From Luteimonas sp. BLCC-B24 (GTDB taxonomy: Bacteria; Pseudomonadota; Gammaproteobacteria; Xanthomonadales; Xanthomonadaceae): a stretch of 64,000 nt of DNA. Positions 47,285-58,800 of the stretch are shown piece after piece. The position numbers and the translations under genes are program-made. Below the pieces are notes generated by a model. It had not been told where the DNA came from, did not search any database, and saw only the letters and a list, made by a program, of their open reading frames with translations. The stretch's first letter is position 1; each line of letters begins with the position of its first letter. Location of the stretch: assembly GCF_028550595.1 (NCBI RefSeq), contig NZ_JAQQGN010000006.1:124001-188000 (forward strand). The letters are read 5' to 3'.

Positions 47285-49115
47285 CTCGCGCCGCCTGGCG
47301 CGTCGACTGACCCTGGAACTCGCATGCTGGGGGTCGCTGACCGGCGCATTCCTCTTCATCTATGTCGGCACGTATGGCGCCGACGCCGGCGTCGTCCTGC
47401 CTCACGCAACGGTGATCCTCGCGTTCTGGTCGGGGCTGGTCGGTATCCGTCTGATGCTCTGGCGGTTGTTTCCGGCGAGGGAGGCATTCCTTCGCGCATC
47501 GGCGCTGCTCGTCCTCACGCCACCTGTCGCACTCGCCGCCTGGTACATGGTGACGCTCGTGGGCTTGTCCTCGTGGGGAAGAGTGCCGACCTGGTCACTG
47601 GTCTGGACATATGCCAAGCAGAGCCCTCATCTGATCGCGACCCTTGGGCTACCGGGCTGGTGGCTGCCGCTTGCAGCCGCCGGGCTCACGACGTTCGTCG
47701 CGGTGATCGTGTGGAAGGCGCCACGGGTCGACTGGTGCGAAATCGGGGCTCGGCGGTTGAGCCCCAGCGGGCTCTCGACGGTCGCATCGTGCTGCGTGGC
47801 ACTCGCGTTCACCCAGGGCATGCGGTTATCCAGCATGACCGACTTTCACCATGAGGAGCCGATCGGTGCAGGCTTCTTCGCCGCGCGATCCGCAGAGATG
47901 CAGACACATGCGGCGACGGCGTCACCGGCGCTGGACGCCGCGGAACGCCATGCACGCGCCCACTATGCGACCACGACCACGTTCGCACACCGCAACGTGG
48001 TCCTGATCATTGGAGACGCGCTGCGCGCGAGCCACATGGGTCTCTACGGCTATCACCGCCAGACCACACCGGATCTGGAGGCGAGCACGCACCATCACCA
48101 GACCTGGATTGCGCCGACGACCAAGGCGATCTGCGCCGAATCACTGTGCGGCTTGCTGGCTCTCTCGTCGTCCCGCACCCTGCAGTCGATGCCCACCAGT
48201 CCGATCACGCTGCACGAGGTCCTCAGGCTGCACGGGTATCGCATCCGGCTCGCACTCGGCGGTGATCACACCCATTTCTACGGCCTTCGCGACAGTTATG
48301 GGCCTGCGGAGAGCTACTTCGACGGCACCGAACAGAGCGCGAGATACGTCAACGACGACCTCGCCGTGCTGGATCACATCGACACGCTTCCGGATTACGA
48401 CGGGCGTCACCCCGAGCTGCTTCAACTGCATCTGATGTCGACGCACGGCCTGGGCACGAAGCACGACGCCCCCGATGCGTTCGCACCCTCCACGAACTAC
48501 TACCGCTGGCCGGGCAGACCCGGCGGACGTGTGCCGCCCAGTGCCGAAGACGCGGAGCGCGCGGTGAACCACTACGACAACGGCGTTCGCCAGTTCGACC
48601 GACTCGTGTCGACTATCCTGAAGGCGCTGGAAGCGAAGGGTTACCTGCAGAACGCGCTCGTTCTCGTTACCGGGGACCACGGGGAAATGCTCGGCGAGAC
48701 AGGAGTATTTGGCCACCAGCATTCGGTCGATGAAGCGGTCCTCACCGTGCCGCTCGTCGTGCAGCGGCGCGGCTACAGCGGGAGCGATTTCGGCGCATGG
48801 CCGCTCGCATCCCAGATCGACGTCGCACCGACCATCCTCGCCGAACTCGGCATTGCGCCGCCTTCGACGTGGCGTGGCGTTGCGCTCCAGTCGACCCCGT
48901 TCCCCCGCTTCGTCTACTTTCGTCAGGGATCGTATTCAGGCGCCTACTTCCAAGGCCGCGATGCGCTTTTCAAATACTGGACGGAGCATGCATCAGCGGC
49001 CTCCCACCTGTCGGATGCGACACGTGATCCGCTGGGGCAACAGAATCTTGCCCCATTGCTCAGACCGGGACTTGCCGGACAATTGATGCTCAAGGCGATG
49101 GCAGGCGCGCCCTGA
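47265..49115 (+). CDS. Sulfatase/phosphoethanolamine-transferase-like membrane protein
   Basis: 616 residues, start ATG 47265 inside the methyltransferase gene. Four or five N-terminal membrane helices (residues 10-195), then a periplasmic alkaline-phosphatase-superfamily domain. Motifs: VVLIIGDALRASHMGLYGYH (first metal Asp), KAICAESLCGLLALSS with Cys290 where EptA/MCR enzymes have the nucleophilic Thr, VTGDHGEMLGETGVFGHQHS (second Asp-His pair). There is no CxPxR sulfatase-maturation motif. Family members transfer phosphoethanolamine, phosphoglycerol or cleave sulfate; substrate unknown. Last gene before pilB. Confidence 0.87.
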   Translation: MRSQLADSRRLARRLTLELACWGSLTGAFLFIYVGTYGADAGVVLPHATVILAFWSGLVGIRLMLWRLFPAREAFLRASALLVLTPPVALAAWYMVTLVGLSSWGRVPTWSLVWTYAKQSPHLIATLGLPGWWLPLAAAGLTTFVAVIVWKAPRVDWCEIGARRLSPSGLSTVASCCVALAFTQGMRLSSMTDFHHEEPIGAGFFAARSAEMQTHAATASPALDAAERHARAHYATTTTFAHRNVVLIIGDALRASHMGLYGYHRQTTPDLEASTHHHQTWIAPTTKAICAESLCGLLALSSSRTLQSMPTSPITLHEVLRLHGYRIRLALGGDHTHFYGLRDSYGPAESYFDGTEQSARYVNDDLAVLDHIDTLPDYDGRHPELLQLHLMSTHGLGTKHDAPDAFAPSTNYYRWPGRPGGRVPPSAEDAERAVNHYDNGVRQFDRLVSTILKALEAKGYLQNALVLVTGDHGEMLGETGVFGHQHSVDEAVLTVPLVVQRRGYSGSDFGAWPLASQIDVAPTILAELGIAPPSTWRGVALQSTPFPRFVYFRQGSYSGAYFQGRDALFKYWTEHASAASHLSDATRDPLGQQNLAPLLRPGLAGQLMLKAMAGAP

Positions 49116-49268
49116 GCCAGACGTATGCGACGCTCGGGGCGGGCTATCGCACGACGTGCATTGCCCGTCACGCGATAGGTCGATCGTTCGCACGGCGCGT
49201 CACCCCGCCGTTCCGCCCCGAGGCCCCAGACGCTAGTATCTGTCCGAATCCCGCTGCCAGATGCCGCC

Positions 49269-50993
49269 ATGAACGCAGTTTCCGCGCCCAATCTCGTCGG
49301 CATCACCGGCATCGCCCGTCGCCTCGTGCTGGACGGGGCGCTGGACGAAGCCACCGCGCGCGACGCGCTCGACAAGGCCACGGCCGCGCGCAAGCAGATC
49401 GCGGCCTATCTCCGCGAGCACAAGCTGGTAACGGCGGCCCAGATGGCGGCGGCGAACTCGGTCGAGTTCGGCATGCCGGTGTTCGACCCGTCGGTCATGG
49501 ATCCGCAGGCCAGTGCGGTGAAGCTGGTCAGCGAAGAACTGCTGGGCAAGCATGGTGTGCTGCCGCTGTTCAAGCGCGGCAACCGGCTGTTCGTGGGCAC
49601 GGCCGACCCGACGAACACCCATGCACTGGACGAGGTGAAGTTCCACACCAACCTCACCGTCGAGCCGATCCTCGTCGACGAGGACACCATCCGTCGCACC
49701 TTGGATGTCTGGCTGCAGTCCTCGGATTCTCTGGGCGACGCACTGGACGGGACGGACGGCCTGGACAGCCTGGACGTTGGCGACGACGACGACGCAGGCA
49801 AGATGGAGACCGTCGCCGATGGCAAGGACGACACGCCCATCGTCAAGTTCGTCAACAAGGTGCTGGTGGACGCGATCAAGAAGGGGGCGTCCGACATCCA
49901 TTTCGAGCCCTACGAGACCGACTACCGCGTGCGCCTGCGCATCGATGGCATCCTGAAGCAGTCGGCGAAGATGCCGGTCAAGCTCAACCAGCGCATCACG
50001 GCGCGCCTTAAAGTCATGGCGCAGCTCGACATCGCCGAGAAGCGCGTGCCGCAGGACGGTCGCATCAAGCTGAACCTGTCGAAGACGAAGCAGATCGACT
50101 TCCGCGTCAGCACCTTGCCCACGCTGTTCGGCGAGAAGGTGGTGCTGCGTATCCTCGACGCCAGCGCCGCCAAGCTCGGCATCGAAAAACTCGGTTACGA
50201 GCCTGACCAGCAGGCGCTTTTTCTGGACGCCATCCACAAGCCCTACGGCATGGTGCTGGTCACCGGCCCCACCGGCTCGGGCAAGACGGTGTCGCTGTAT
50301 ACCGCGCTCGGCATCCTCAATGACGAGACCCGCAATATTTCCACCGCCGAGGATCCTGTGGAAATCCGCCTGCCCGGCGTGAACCAGGTCCAGCAAAACA
50401 CCAAGCGCGGCATGACCTTCGCAGCGGCGCTGCGGTCGTTCCTGCGCCAGGACCCGGACATCATCATGGTCGGCGAAATCCGCGACCTGGAGACCGCCGA
50501 GATCGCGATCAAGGCCGCCCAGACCGGCCACATGGTGCTGTCGACGCTGCACACCAACGACGCGCCGCAGACCATCGCCCGTCTGATGAACATGGGCATC
50601 GCGCCGTACAACATCACCTCGTCGATCACGCTGGTCATCGCCCAGCGCCTCGCGCGCCGGCTGTGCCCCAAGTGCAAGAAGCGCGTGGACCTGCCGGAAC
50701 ACACCCTGCTGACCGAAGGGTTCACCGAGGACCAGGTGCGGGTGGGCATCGAGCTCTACGAGGCGGTGGGCTGTGACGAGTGCACCAACGGCTACAAGGG
50801 CCGGGTCGGCGTCTACCAGGTGATGCCGATGAGCGAGGCGATCCAGGAGATCATCCTGCAGGGAGGCAACGCGATGCAGATTGCCGAGGTCGCCCAGAAG
50901 GCAGGGGTGAGCGACCTGCGCCAGTCGGCGCTGGAAAAGGTCCGGCAGGGCTTGACCAGCCTGGCGGAGATCAATCGCGTGACCAAGGATTGA
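49269..50993 (+). CDS. pilB: Type IV pilus extension ATPase PilB
   Basis: Hexameric motor that powers pilus assembly. 574 residues: N-terminal MshEN-type domain (about 1-160), Asp-box region, Walker A GPTGSGKTVSLYTAL at 333-340, Walker B DPDIIMVGEIRDLETAEIAI, the His box STLHTNDAPQT, and a tetracysteine zinc site (CPKCKK and GCDECTNGYKGR). Start at 49269. A weak promoter (TTCCGC-17-TAGTAT, -10 at 49234-49239) is possible in the 153-base gap. MshEN domains can bind c-di-GMP (family knowledge). Confidence 0.98.
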   Translation: MNAVSAPNLVGITGIARRLVLDGALDEATARDALDKATAARKQIAAYLREHKLVTAAQMAAANSVEFGMPVFDPSVMDPQASAVKLVSEELLGKHGVLPLFKRGNRLFVGTADPTNTHALDEVKFHTNLTVEPILVDEDTIRRTLDVWLQSSDSLGDALDGTDGLDSLDVGDDDDAGKMETVADGKDDTPIVKFVNKVLVDAIKKGASDIHFEPYETDYRVRLRIDGILKQSAKMPVKLNQRITARLKVMAQLDIAEKRVPQDGRIKLNLSKTKQIDFRVSTLPTLFGEKVVLRILDASAAKLGIEKLGYEPDQQALFLDAIHKPYGMVLVTGPTGSGKTVSLYTALGILNDETRNISTAEDPVEIRLPGVNQVQQNTKRGMTFAAALRSFLRQDPDIIMVGEIRDLETAEIAIKAAQTGHMVLSTLHTNDAPQTIARLMNMGIAPYNITSSITLVIAQRLARRLCPKCKKRVDLPEHTLLTEGFTEDQVRVGIELYEAVGCDECTNGYKGRVGVYQVMPMSEAIQEIILQGGNAMQIAEVAQKAGVSDLRQSALEKVRQGLTSLAEINRVTKD

Positions 50994-51226
50994 GCTCGAC
51001 TCCAAGAGGCTGACCTTCACACGCAGCAGGCCTCGGCCCGCGAACCCCGGCCTGCGCGGAATCCTGCGCCCCGGGCACGGGAGCTGCGCCCAAGCCCGAT
51101 CCGCCGCCGGCCGTCTACGGAAAGCGGCGCGCGGTCACGGCTCGAGACCGACACTTTTCCGCGCAACCCGCTACCATGCGGGCATTCGCCCGGCTGGGGA
51201 AGGCCGGTTCTTTGGGGAAAGCCCGC

Positions 51227-52504
51227 ATGTCGATCACACGCACCGCCGCACGGAAAACCGTTGCCCGCAAGCCCGCCACCGCGCCCGTGCGCGCTGGCGT
51301 GACGCTGGACACCTTTCTCTGGGAAGGAACCGACAAGCGCGGCGCCAAGATGAAGGGCGAGCAGCAGGCGAAGAATGCCAACCTGCTGCGGGCCGAGCTT
51401 CGCCGGATGGGCATCCAGCCTTCGGTCGTCAAGCCGAAGAAGAAGCCGCTGTTCGGCAAGGCGGGCAAGACGATCTCGGCCAAGGACATTGCGGTCTTCA
51501 GCCGGCAGTTCGCCACGATGATCAAGTCCGGTGTTCCGGTGGTGCAGGCGCTGGAAATCGTCGGGAACGGCCACAAGAACCCGCGCATGGCCGACATGCT
51601 GAACACCATGCGGCTCGATATCGAGGGCGGCCTTTCGATCAACGAGGCGCTGGCCCGGCATCCGGTGCAGTTCGACGAGCTGTATCGCAATCTGGTCAAA
51701 GCCGGCGAGCAGGCGGGTGTGCTGGAAACCGTGCTCGAAACGATTGCCAGCTACAAGGAAAACGTCGAGAGCCTCAAGGGCAAGATCAAGAAGGCGCTGT
51801 TCTATCCGGCGATGGTGATCGCGGTGGCGATTCTGGTCAGCATCGTGCTCCTGGTGTTCGTGGTTCCGCAGTTCGAACAGGTGTTCTCCAACTTCGGGGC
51901 CGAGTTGCCCGCCTTCACCCAGCTCATCGTCAACGCCAGCCGCTTCGTGACGTCCTGGTGGTGGGCGATCCTGCTGGTCCTGATCGGCAGCATCTTCGGC
52001 GGCATGGCGCTCTACAAGCGGTCCGAATCGCTGCAGCATCTCGCCGACCGCCTGCTGCTCAAGATTCCGGTCATCGGCCAGGTGCTCCACAACGCGGCGA
52101 TCGCACGATTCGCGCGCACCCTGGCAACCACGTTCAAGGCCGGCGTGCCACTGGTCGAAGCGCTGGACATCGTGGCGGGTGCAACCGGCAGCGGTGTATA
52201 CGAGCGCGCGGTTTACCGCATGCGCGACGACGTCGCGGTGGGCTACCAGGTCAACATGGCGATGAAGCAGGTCAACCTGTTCCCGCACATGGTGGTACAG
52301 ATGACCGCGATCGGCGAAGAAGCCGGTGCGCTGGATACCATGCTGTTCAAGGTGGCCGAGTTCTACGAAGAGGAAGTCAACAACGCGGTGGATGCCTTGA
52401 GCAGCCTGCTCGAGCCGATGATCATGATCTTCATCGGCGGTATCGTCGGTTCGATGGTGATCGGCATGTACCTGCCCATCTTCAAGCTCGCTGCCACCAT
52501 CTGA
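51227..52504 (+). CDS. pilC: Type IV pilus inner-membrane platform protein PilC
   Basis: Polytopic platform that couples PilB rotation to pilin insertion. 425 residues with two homologous T2SSF domains (IAVFSRQFATMIKSGVPVVQ and IARFARTLATTFKAGVPLVE), three membrane helices (about 205-230, 255-280 and 400-420), and a basic Lys-rich N-terminal tail. The start at 51227 (MSITRTAARK) has GGGGAAAG upstream; an in-frame ATG at 51176 lacks one. 233 bases after pilB. Confidence 0.97.
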   Translation: MSITRTAARKTVARKPATAPVRAGVTLDTFLWEGTDKRGAKMKGEQQAKNANLLRAELRRMGIQPSVVKPKKKPLFGKAGKTISAKDIAVFSRQFATMIKSGVPVVQALEIVGNGHKNPRMADMLNTMRLDIEGGLSINEALARHPVQFDELYRNLVKAGEQAGVLETVLETIASYKENVESLKGKIKKALFYPAMVIAVAILVSIVLLVFVVPQFEQVFSNFGAELPAFTQLIVNASRFVTSWWWAILLVLIGSIFGGMALYKRSESLQHLADRLLLKIPVIGQVLHNAAIARFARTLATTFKAGVPLVEALDIVAGATGSGVYERAVYRMRDDVAVGYQVNMAMKQVNLFPHMVVQMTAIGEEAGALDTMLFKVAEFYEEEVNNAVDALSSLLEPMIMIFIGGIVGSMVIGMYLPIFKLAATI

Positions 52505-52520
52505 CACCGACCTTTCCTGA

Positions 52521-53384
52521 ATGGCGTTTCTCGACCAGAACCCCGCACTCGGCTTTCCGCTCGCCGCCGGCCTCGGCCTGCTGGTGGGCAGCTTCCTCAA
52601 TGTGGTGATCCTGCGCCTGCCGCGGCGCATGGAGTGGCAGTGGAAGCGTGACAGCCGCGAGATCCTGGGCGAACCGGAACTCTACGACCCGCCTCCGCCC
52701 GGCATCGTGGTCGAGCGCTCGCATTGCCCGCATTGCGGGCACCAGCTGTCCTGGTACGAGAACATCCCGGTCTTGAGCTGGGTGGCGCTGCGCGGCAAGT
52801 GCCGCAGCTGCAAGGCGCCGATCTCGATCCAGTATCCGGCCGTCGAGCTGCTGACGATGCTGCTGTTCGTCGCCTGCGTGTGGCGCTTCGGCTTCGGTTG
52901 GCAGGGCTTCGGTGCGCTGGTGCTCACCGGCTTTCTGGTCGCATTGTCGGGCATCGACATCCGCACCCAGCTGCTGCCCGACTCGCTGACGCTGCCGTTG
53001 ATGTGGCTCGGGCTGATCGCCGCGCTCGACAATCTGTACATGCCGGCCAAGCCAGCGTTGCTGGGCGCGATCGTCGGTTATGTCAGCCTCTGGTCGGTGT
53101 GGTGGCTGTTCAAACAGGCCACCGGCAAGGACGGCATGGGGCACGGTGATTTCAAGCTGCTGGCCGCGCTGGGCGCCTGGTGCGGCCTGTCCGGCCTGCT
53201 GCCGATCATCCTGATCTCGGCGGTGGCCGGCGCGATCATCGGCGCGCTTCTGCTGGCGGTGCAGGGCCGTGACCGGGCCACGCCGATCCCGTTCGGCCCG
53301 TATCTCGCCATTGCCGGCTGGATCACCTTCATGTGGGGCGACGACCTGGTCGGCAGCTACATGCGCATTGCCGGCCTGGCGTAG
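52521..53384 (+). CDS. pilD: Prepilin peptidase / N-methyltransferase PilD
   Basis: Cleaves type IV prepilin leaders and N-methylates the new Phe. 287 residues, polytopic. Paired CxxC motifs in SHCPHCGHQLSWYEN and GKCRSCKAPIS, the first catalytic Asp in SGIDIRTQLLPD and the second in GMGHGDFKLLAALGAW. Sixteen bases after pilC, 15 before coaE. Should process PilA. Confidence 0.98.
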   Translation: MAFLDQNPALGFPLAAGLGLLVGSFLNVVILRLPRRMEWQWKRDSREILGEPELYDPPPPGIVVERSHCPHCGHQLSWYENIPVLSWVALRGKCRSCKAPISIQYPAVELLTMLLFVACVWRFGFGWQGFGALVLTGFLVALSGIDIRTQLLPDSLTLPLMWLGLIAALDNLYMPAKPALLGAIVGYVSLWSVWWLFKQATGKDGMGHGDFKLLAALGAWCGLSGLLPIILISAVAGAIIGALLLAVQGRDRATPIPFGPYLAIAGWITFMWGDDLVGSYMRIAGLA

Positions 53385-53399
53385 TCGCAGCCGCAGCGG

Positions 53400-54023
53400 A
53401 TGAGTGCGCTGATCATCGGTCTGACCGGCGGCATCGCCTCGGGCAAGAGCGTCGCGACAGCCGCATTCGAGGCACGCGGGATCACCGTTGCCGATGCCGA
53501 TCTGGCCGCGCGCGACGCGGTGGCGCCGGGGAGCGCGGGACTGGCCGAAGTCGTCGAGGCCTTCGGGACGGATGCACTCAACGTCGACGGCCATCTCGAC
53601 CGCGCAGCGATGCGGCGGCGGATTTTCGAGGATCCCCGCGCCCGGCGCCGCCTCGAGGCCATCATCCATCCGCGCGTGCGCCGGATGCTGCGGGAGGCCT
53701 GCGAGGCAGCAACCAGCGCCTATGCGGTCGCGGCGATCCCCTTGCTGGCCGAGGGCGGCCGTGACGCCTATCCCTGGCTGCATCGGGTGCTGGTGATCGA
53801 TGTCCCAGCCGACGTGCAGATGGCTCGATTGCAGGCCCGCGACGGCATCGACGTCGCGTTGGCGGCGCGCATGGTCGCCGCTCAGGCCAGCCGCGACGCG
53901 CGCCTGGCGATCGCCGACGACGTGCTGGTCAACGACGGCACTCTGGAGGCGCTGGACACGGGCGTCGCCGCGCTCGATGCGCGCTATCGCGAGCTGGCAT
54001 CGGCGGCCTCACCACAGGCCTGA
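53400..54023 (+). CDS. coaE: Dephospho-CoA kinase
   Basis: Final step of CoA synthesis. 207 residues. P-loop IIGLTGGIASGKSVATAAFE, DADLAARDAV, a conserved HPRVRRML region and VLVIDVPADVQMARLQARD. Downstream of pilD with a 15-base gap, the usual pilD-coaE pairing. A (GCCCC)4 tandem repeat follows at 54026-54045. Confidence 0.96.
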   Translation: MSALIIGLTGGIASGKSVATAAFEARGITVADADLAARDAVAPGSAGLAEVVEAFGTDALNVDGHLDRAAMRRRIFEDPRARRRLEAIIHPRVRRMLREACEAATSAYAVAAIPLLAEGGRDAYPWLHRVLVIDVPADVQMARLQARDGIDVALAARMVAAQASRDARLAIADDVLVNDGTLEALDTGVAALDARYRELASAASPQA

Positions 54024-54025
54024 GC

Positions 54026-54045
54026 GCCCCGCCCCGCCCCGCCCC
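54026..54045. repeat. (GCCCC)4 tandem repeat
   Basis: Four exact GCCCC units right after the coaE stop, a possible slippage site with no visible coding role. Confidence 0.7.
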
Positions 54046-54077
54046 GCCACCCGACTCGACAGCACGACCGGCGGCCC

Positions 54078-54332
54078 TCACCCGATGGAATGTCGTCTGC
54101 CCTCGCTCCCCGGTCCGCCCGCCGGGAGGCGGTCAGCCTCGTCACGACGCCGATGCCATTGCTGGCCGTCCGGGTTCACCGTGACCGCAGGGGCCGGCGC
54201 CGATGGCCTGGCCGCTCGTGCCGGAGCGGTGACGCGACATGGTGCGACCGCGTGTGCGCTCACGCCCGCGGCCCCGGCGGCCGCGATGGCGACCGGCACG
54301 ACGACGAACCAGTGTCTCAGTCGCCGCCCCAC
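54078..54332 (-). CDS. Possible small membrane protein downstream of the Nudix-TenI gene
   Basis: 84 residues from a GTG at 54332 that lies inside the last codons of the upstream gene. The N-terminus is basic then hydrophobic (RRLRHWFVVVPVAIAAAGAA), a credible membrane segment or signal peptide; the rest is Ala/Pro/Arg-rich with no recognised domain. No strong ribosome binding site is seen; expression would depend on coupling. Could equally be non-coding. Confidence 0.3.
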   Translation of the reverse strand: MGRRLRHWFVVVPVAIAAAGAAGVSAHAVAPCRVTAPARAARPSAPAPAVTVNPDGQQWHRRRDEADRLPAGGPGSEGRRHSIG

Positions 54333-55264
54333 AGACTGCGAATCGCGGCGATGCCCTGTGCGCCGTGGCGGCGCGCCTCGGGAATGTCGGCCGGGGTCAA
54401 CCCGCCGATGGCGTAGATCGGCAGTGCCGTGGTGTCGCGCAGCTGCGCGAACGCGGTCCAGCCCATGCCGGGCACGTCCGGATGACTGGGCGTGGCGCGC
54501 ACGTGGCCGAGCACGACGAAGTCGCAGCCGATCGCCGCGGCCATGCGCAGTTCGTCTGCGTCGTGGCAGGACGCGGCCAGCAGGACGTCGGCGGGCACGG
54601 GCCGTGCGGACAGCGCGCGCAGGGCCTGCGACGTGAGGTGCAGGCCCACGCCGGCATCACGGGCGATCTCGATCGGACCGTTGAACAGCACGCCGGCCTT
54701 GTGCCGCCGGCAGCGCGTGGCCGCAGCCGCCAGCAATCGCGCCTGGTGTGCCTCGGCAATGCCCGGCAGACGCACCTGCACCTGGCGGACGCCCCGCCCC
54801 AGCGCGGCCTCGAGTCTGCCCAGCCACGCGGCCTCATCGTCGTCAGGGGGCGGCGTCACCAGGTAGCGGTCGGGCTGGCGCAACGCGGCCACGACCGGCA
54901 GATCGGCCGGCGGCATCGAGTAGCGCGCGAGCATCTCCGGCGCCACCCAGGCCAGCGCCTGGCCCTCCCGCCCCTTGGGCACGCCCTGCCAGCCGGTGAT
55001 CTCGCGCACCTCGAGCCGCAGGCGCTTGTGCGCATAGGCCTGGGGCACGGTGATCAGGTGCGCGCCGACGTGGGCCCGGATGCCCAGTTCCTCGTCAAGT
55101 TCGCGGGCGAGGGCCTGCTCGGCCGTTTCGTCGGGCTCGCGCTTGCCGCCCGGAAACTCCCACAGCCCGGCCATGTCCTGGCTGGGGGTACGCCGCGAGA
55201 GCAGGATCCGGCCGCGCTTGTCGGTGATGACGCCGGCGACGACTTCGATGACGCGTTCGCTCAT
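54317..55264 (-). CDS. Nudix hydrolase (MutT)-ThiE/TenI-like fusion
   Basis: 315 residues. N-terminal MutT-like Nudix domain (about 1-130) with an intact Nudix box: GGKREPDETAEQALARELDE then ELGI; 8-oxo-dGTP hydrolysis is the expected role. C-terminal TIM-barrel domain (about 135-315) related to thiamine phosphate synthase/TenI: VLFNGPIEIARDAGVGLHL, VVLGHVRATPSHPDVPGMGW and IYAIGGLTPADI. The ThiE ND-motif Asp and its GPIFPT loop are changed, so thiamine phosphate synthesis is doubtful. The same fusion is common in Pseudomonas and Xanthomonas relatives. Same strand as secA and downstream of it, 630 bases away. Confidence 0.93.
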   Translation of the reverse strand: MSERVIEVVAGVITDKRGRILLSRRTPSQDMAGLWEFPGGKREPDETAEQALARELDEELGIRAHVGAHLITVPQAYAHKRLRLEVREITGWQGVPKGREGQALAWVAPEMLARYSMPPADLPVVAALRQPDRYLVTPPPDDDEAAWLGRLEAALGRGVRQVQVRLPGIAEAHQARLLAAAATRCRRHKAGVLFNGPIEIARDAGVGLHLTSQALRALSARPVPADVLLAASCHDADELRMAAAIGCDFVVLGHVRATPSHPDVPGMGWTAFAQLRDTTALPIYAIGGLTPADIPEARRHGAQGIAAIRSLWGGD

Positions 55265-55894
55265 GCGGCTGCGCGGCGGAGGGGGGCGTCAGGTTAGGCG
55301 AGGCGGGGCCTGTCCGCCACCTCGATACAGAAGCGGGGAAGATCGCGCGCCGTCAGCGCAAGACAGGCCGACGGTGTCCACACCGAATCTGCCGACCCCG
55401 CGCACAACCGATCGACGCCGACGGTTCGCCGCCCGCGGTCGACTCGCCGGGACGACGATGCGGACTCCAGATGCGAGGATAGGGCCGATGCGCGCGGAAG
55501 CACCGCATGTCAGCGCCGAACGGGAGGGCGCCCGGTCGCGCGCCTGCGGATCAGACCCGGGCGCGCCCTTTCGACCGCTGCCGCCGATCGTCGGTCGTCA
55601 ACCGGATGCTGCGCGCCGCGACGACGCGCGGATCGCTGCAGGTGCGGAACGGGTCGCCAAGCCGCAACGGTCAGCCTGGCCAACCGCGGCAGCGCGTTTG
55701 ATCACAGTGGAATGCGCGAGGCCGCGATGGTGGCCGACGTCCGGGCGACGGCGTCGGCTGGACGCACGCGAGCGCCTGCGTCCGGCCACGGGCAGCTGGC
55801 CGTGCACGCAGCCCATCGCCGGTAGGCGGATGCCTGCAGCGCAGGCCCGCTCGGGGCTTCACGGCGCGGCCGCATCGAAGCCGCGCCGCTGCGG
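55265..55894. other. 630-base gap between secA and the Nudix-TenI gene
   Basis: No gene is supported: frames are short or Arg-rich, without a ribosome binding site or recognisable protein. A hairpin after secA lies at 55862-55888. A 7-bp palindrome with a 3-base loop (GGTCAGC-TCA-GCTGACC, 55893-55909) overlaps the secA stop. Confidence 0.6.
55862..55888 (-). terminator. GC-rich hairpin downstream of secA
   Basis: CGGCGCGGC (near 55862-55870) and GCCGCGCCG (55880-55888) form a 9-bp stem with a 9-base loop a few bases after the secA stop. There is no T tract, so its role in termination is uncertain. Confidence 0.4.
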
Positions 55895-58648
<2,754 letters not shown>

Positions 58649-58702
58649 GTGGAATCCGGGTCCTGGAATCGACACGGCTCCGGCGGTTTCCCCCGAAGCC
58701 GC

Positions 58703-58728
58703 AAAAAAGAAAGGGCGCCGGGCGCCCT
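58703..58728 (-). terminator. Intrinsic terminator of the M23 peptidase gene
   Basis: AGGGCGC and GCGCCCT around a CGG core (58712-58728), followed on the minus strand by TTCTTTTTT. It lies between the M23 stop and secA, so secA needs its own promoter. Confidence 0.85.
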
Positions 58729-58800
58729 CTCGTTGGCAACACGCATTGTAGCTTGGGGAGCCGGCGGGCGTTTTCAAGCCGCCGGCCGGCCTCCTTGCGC

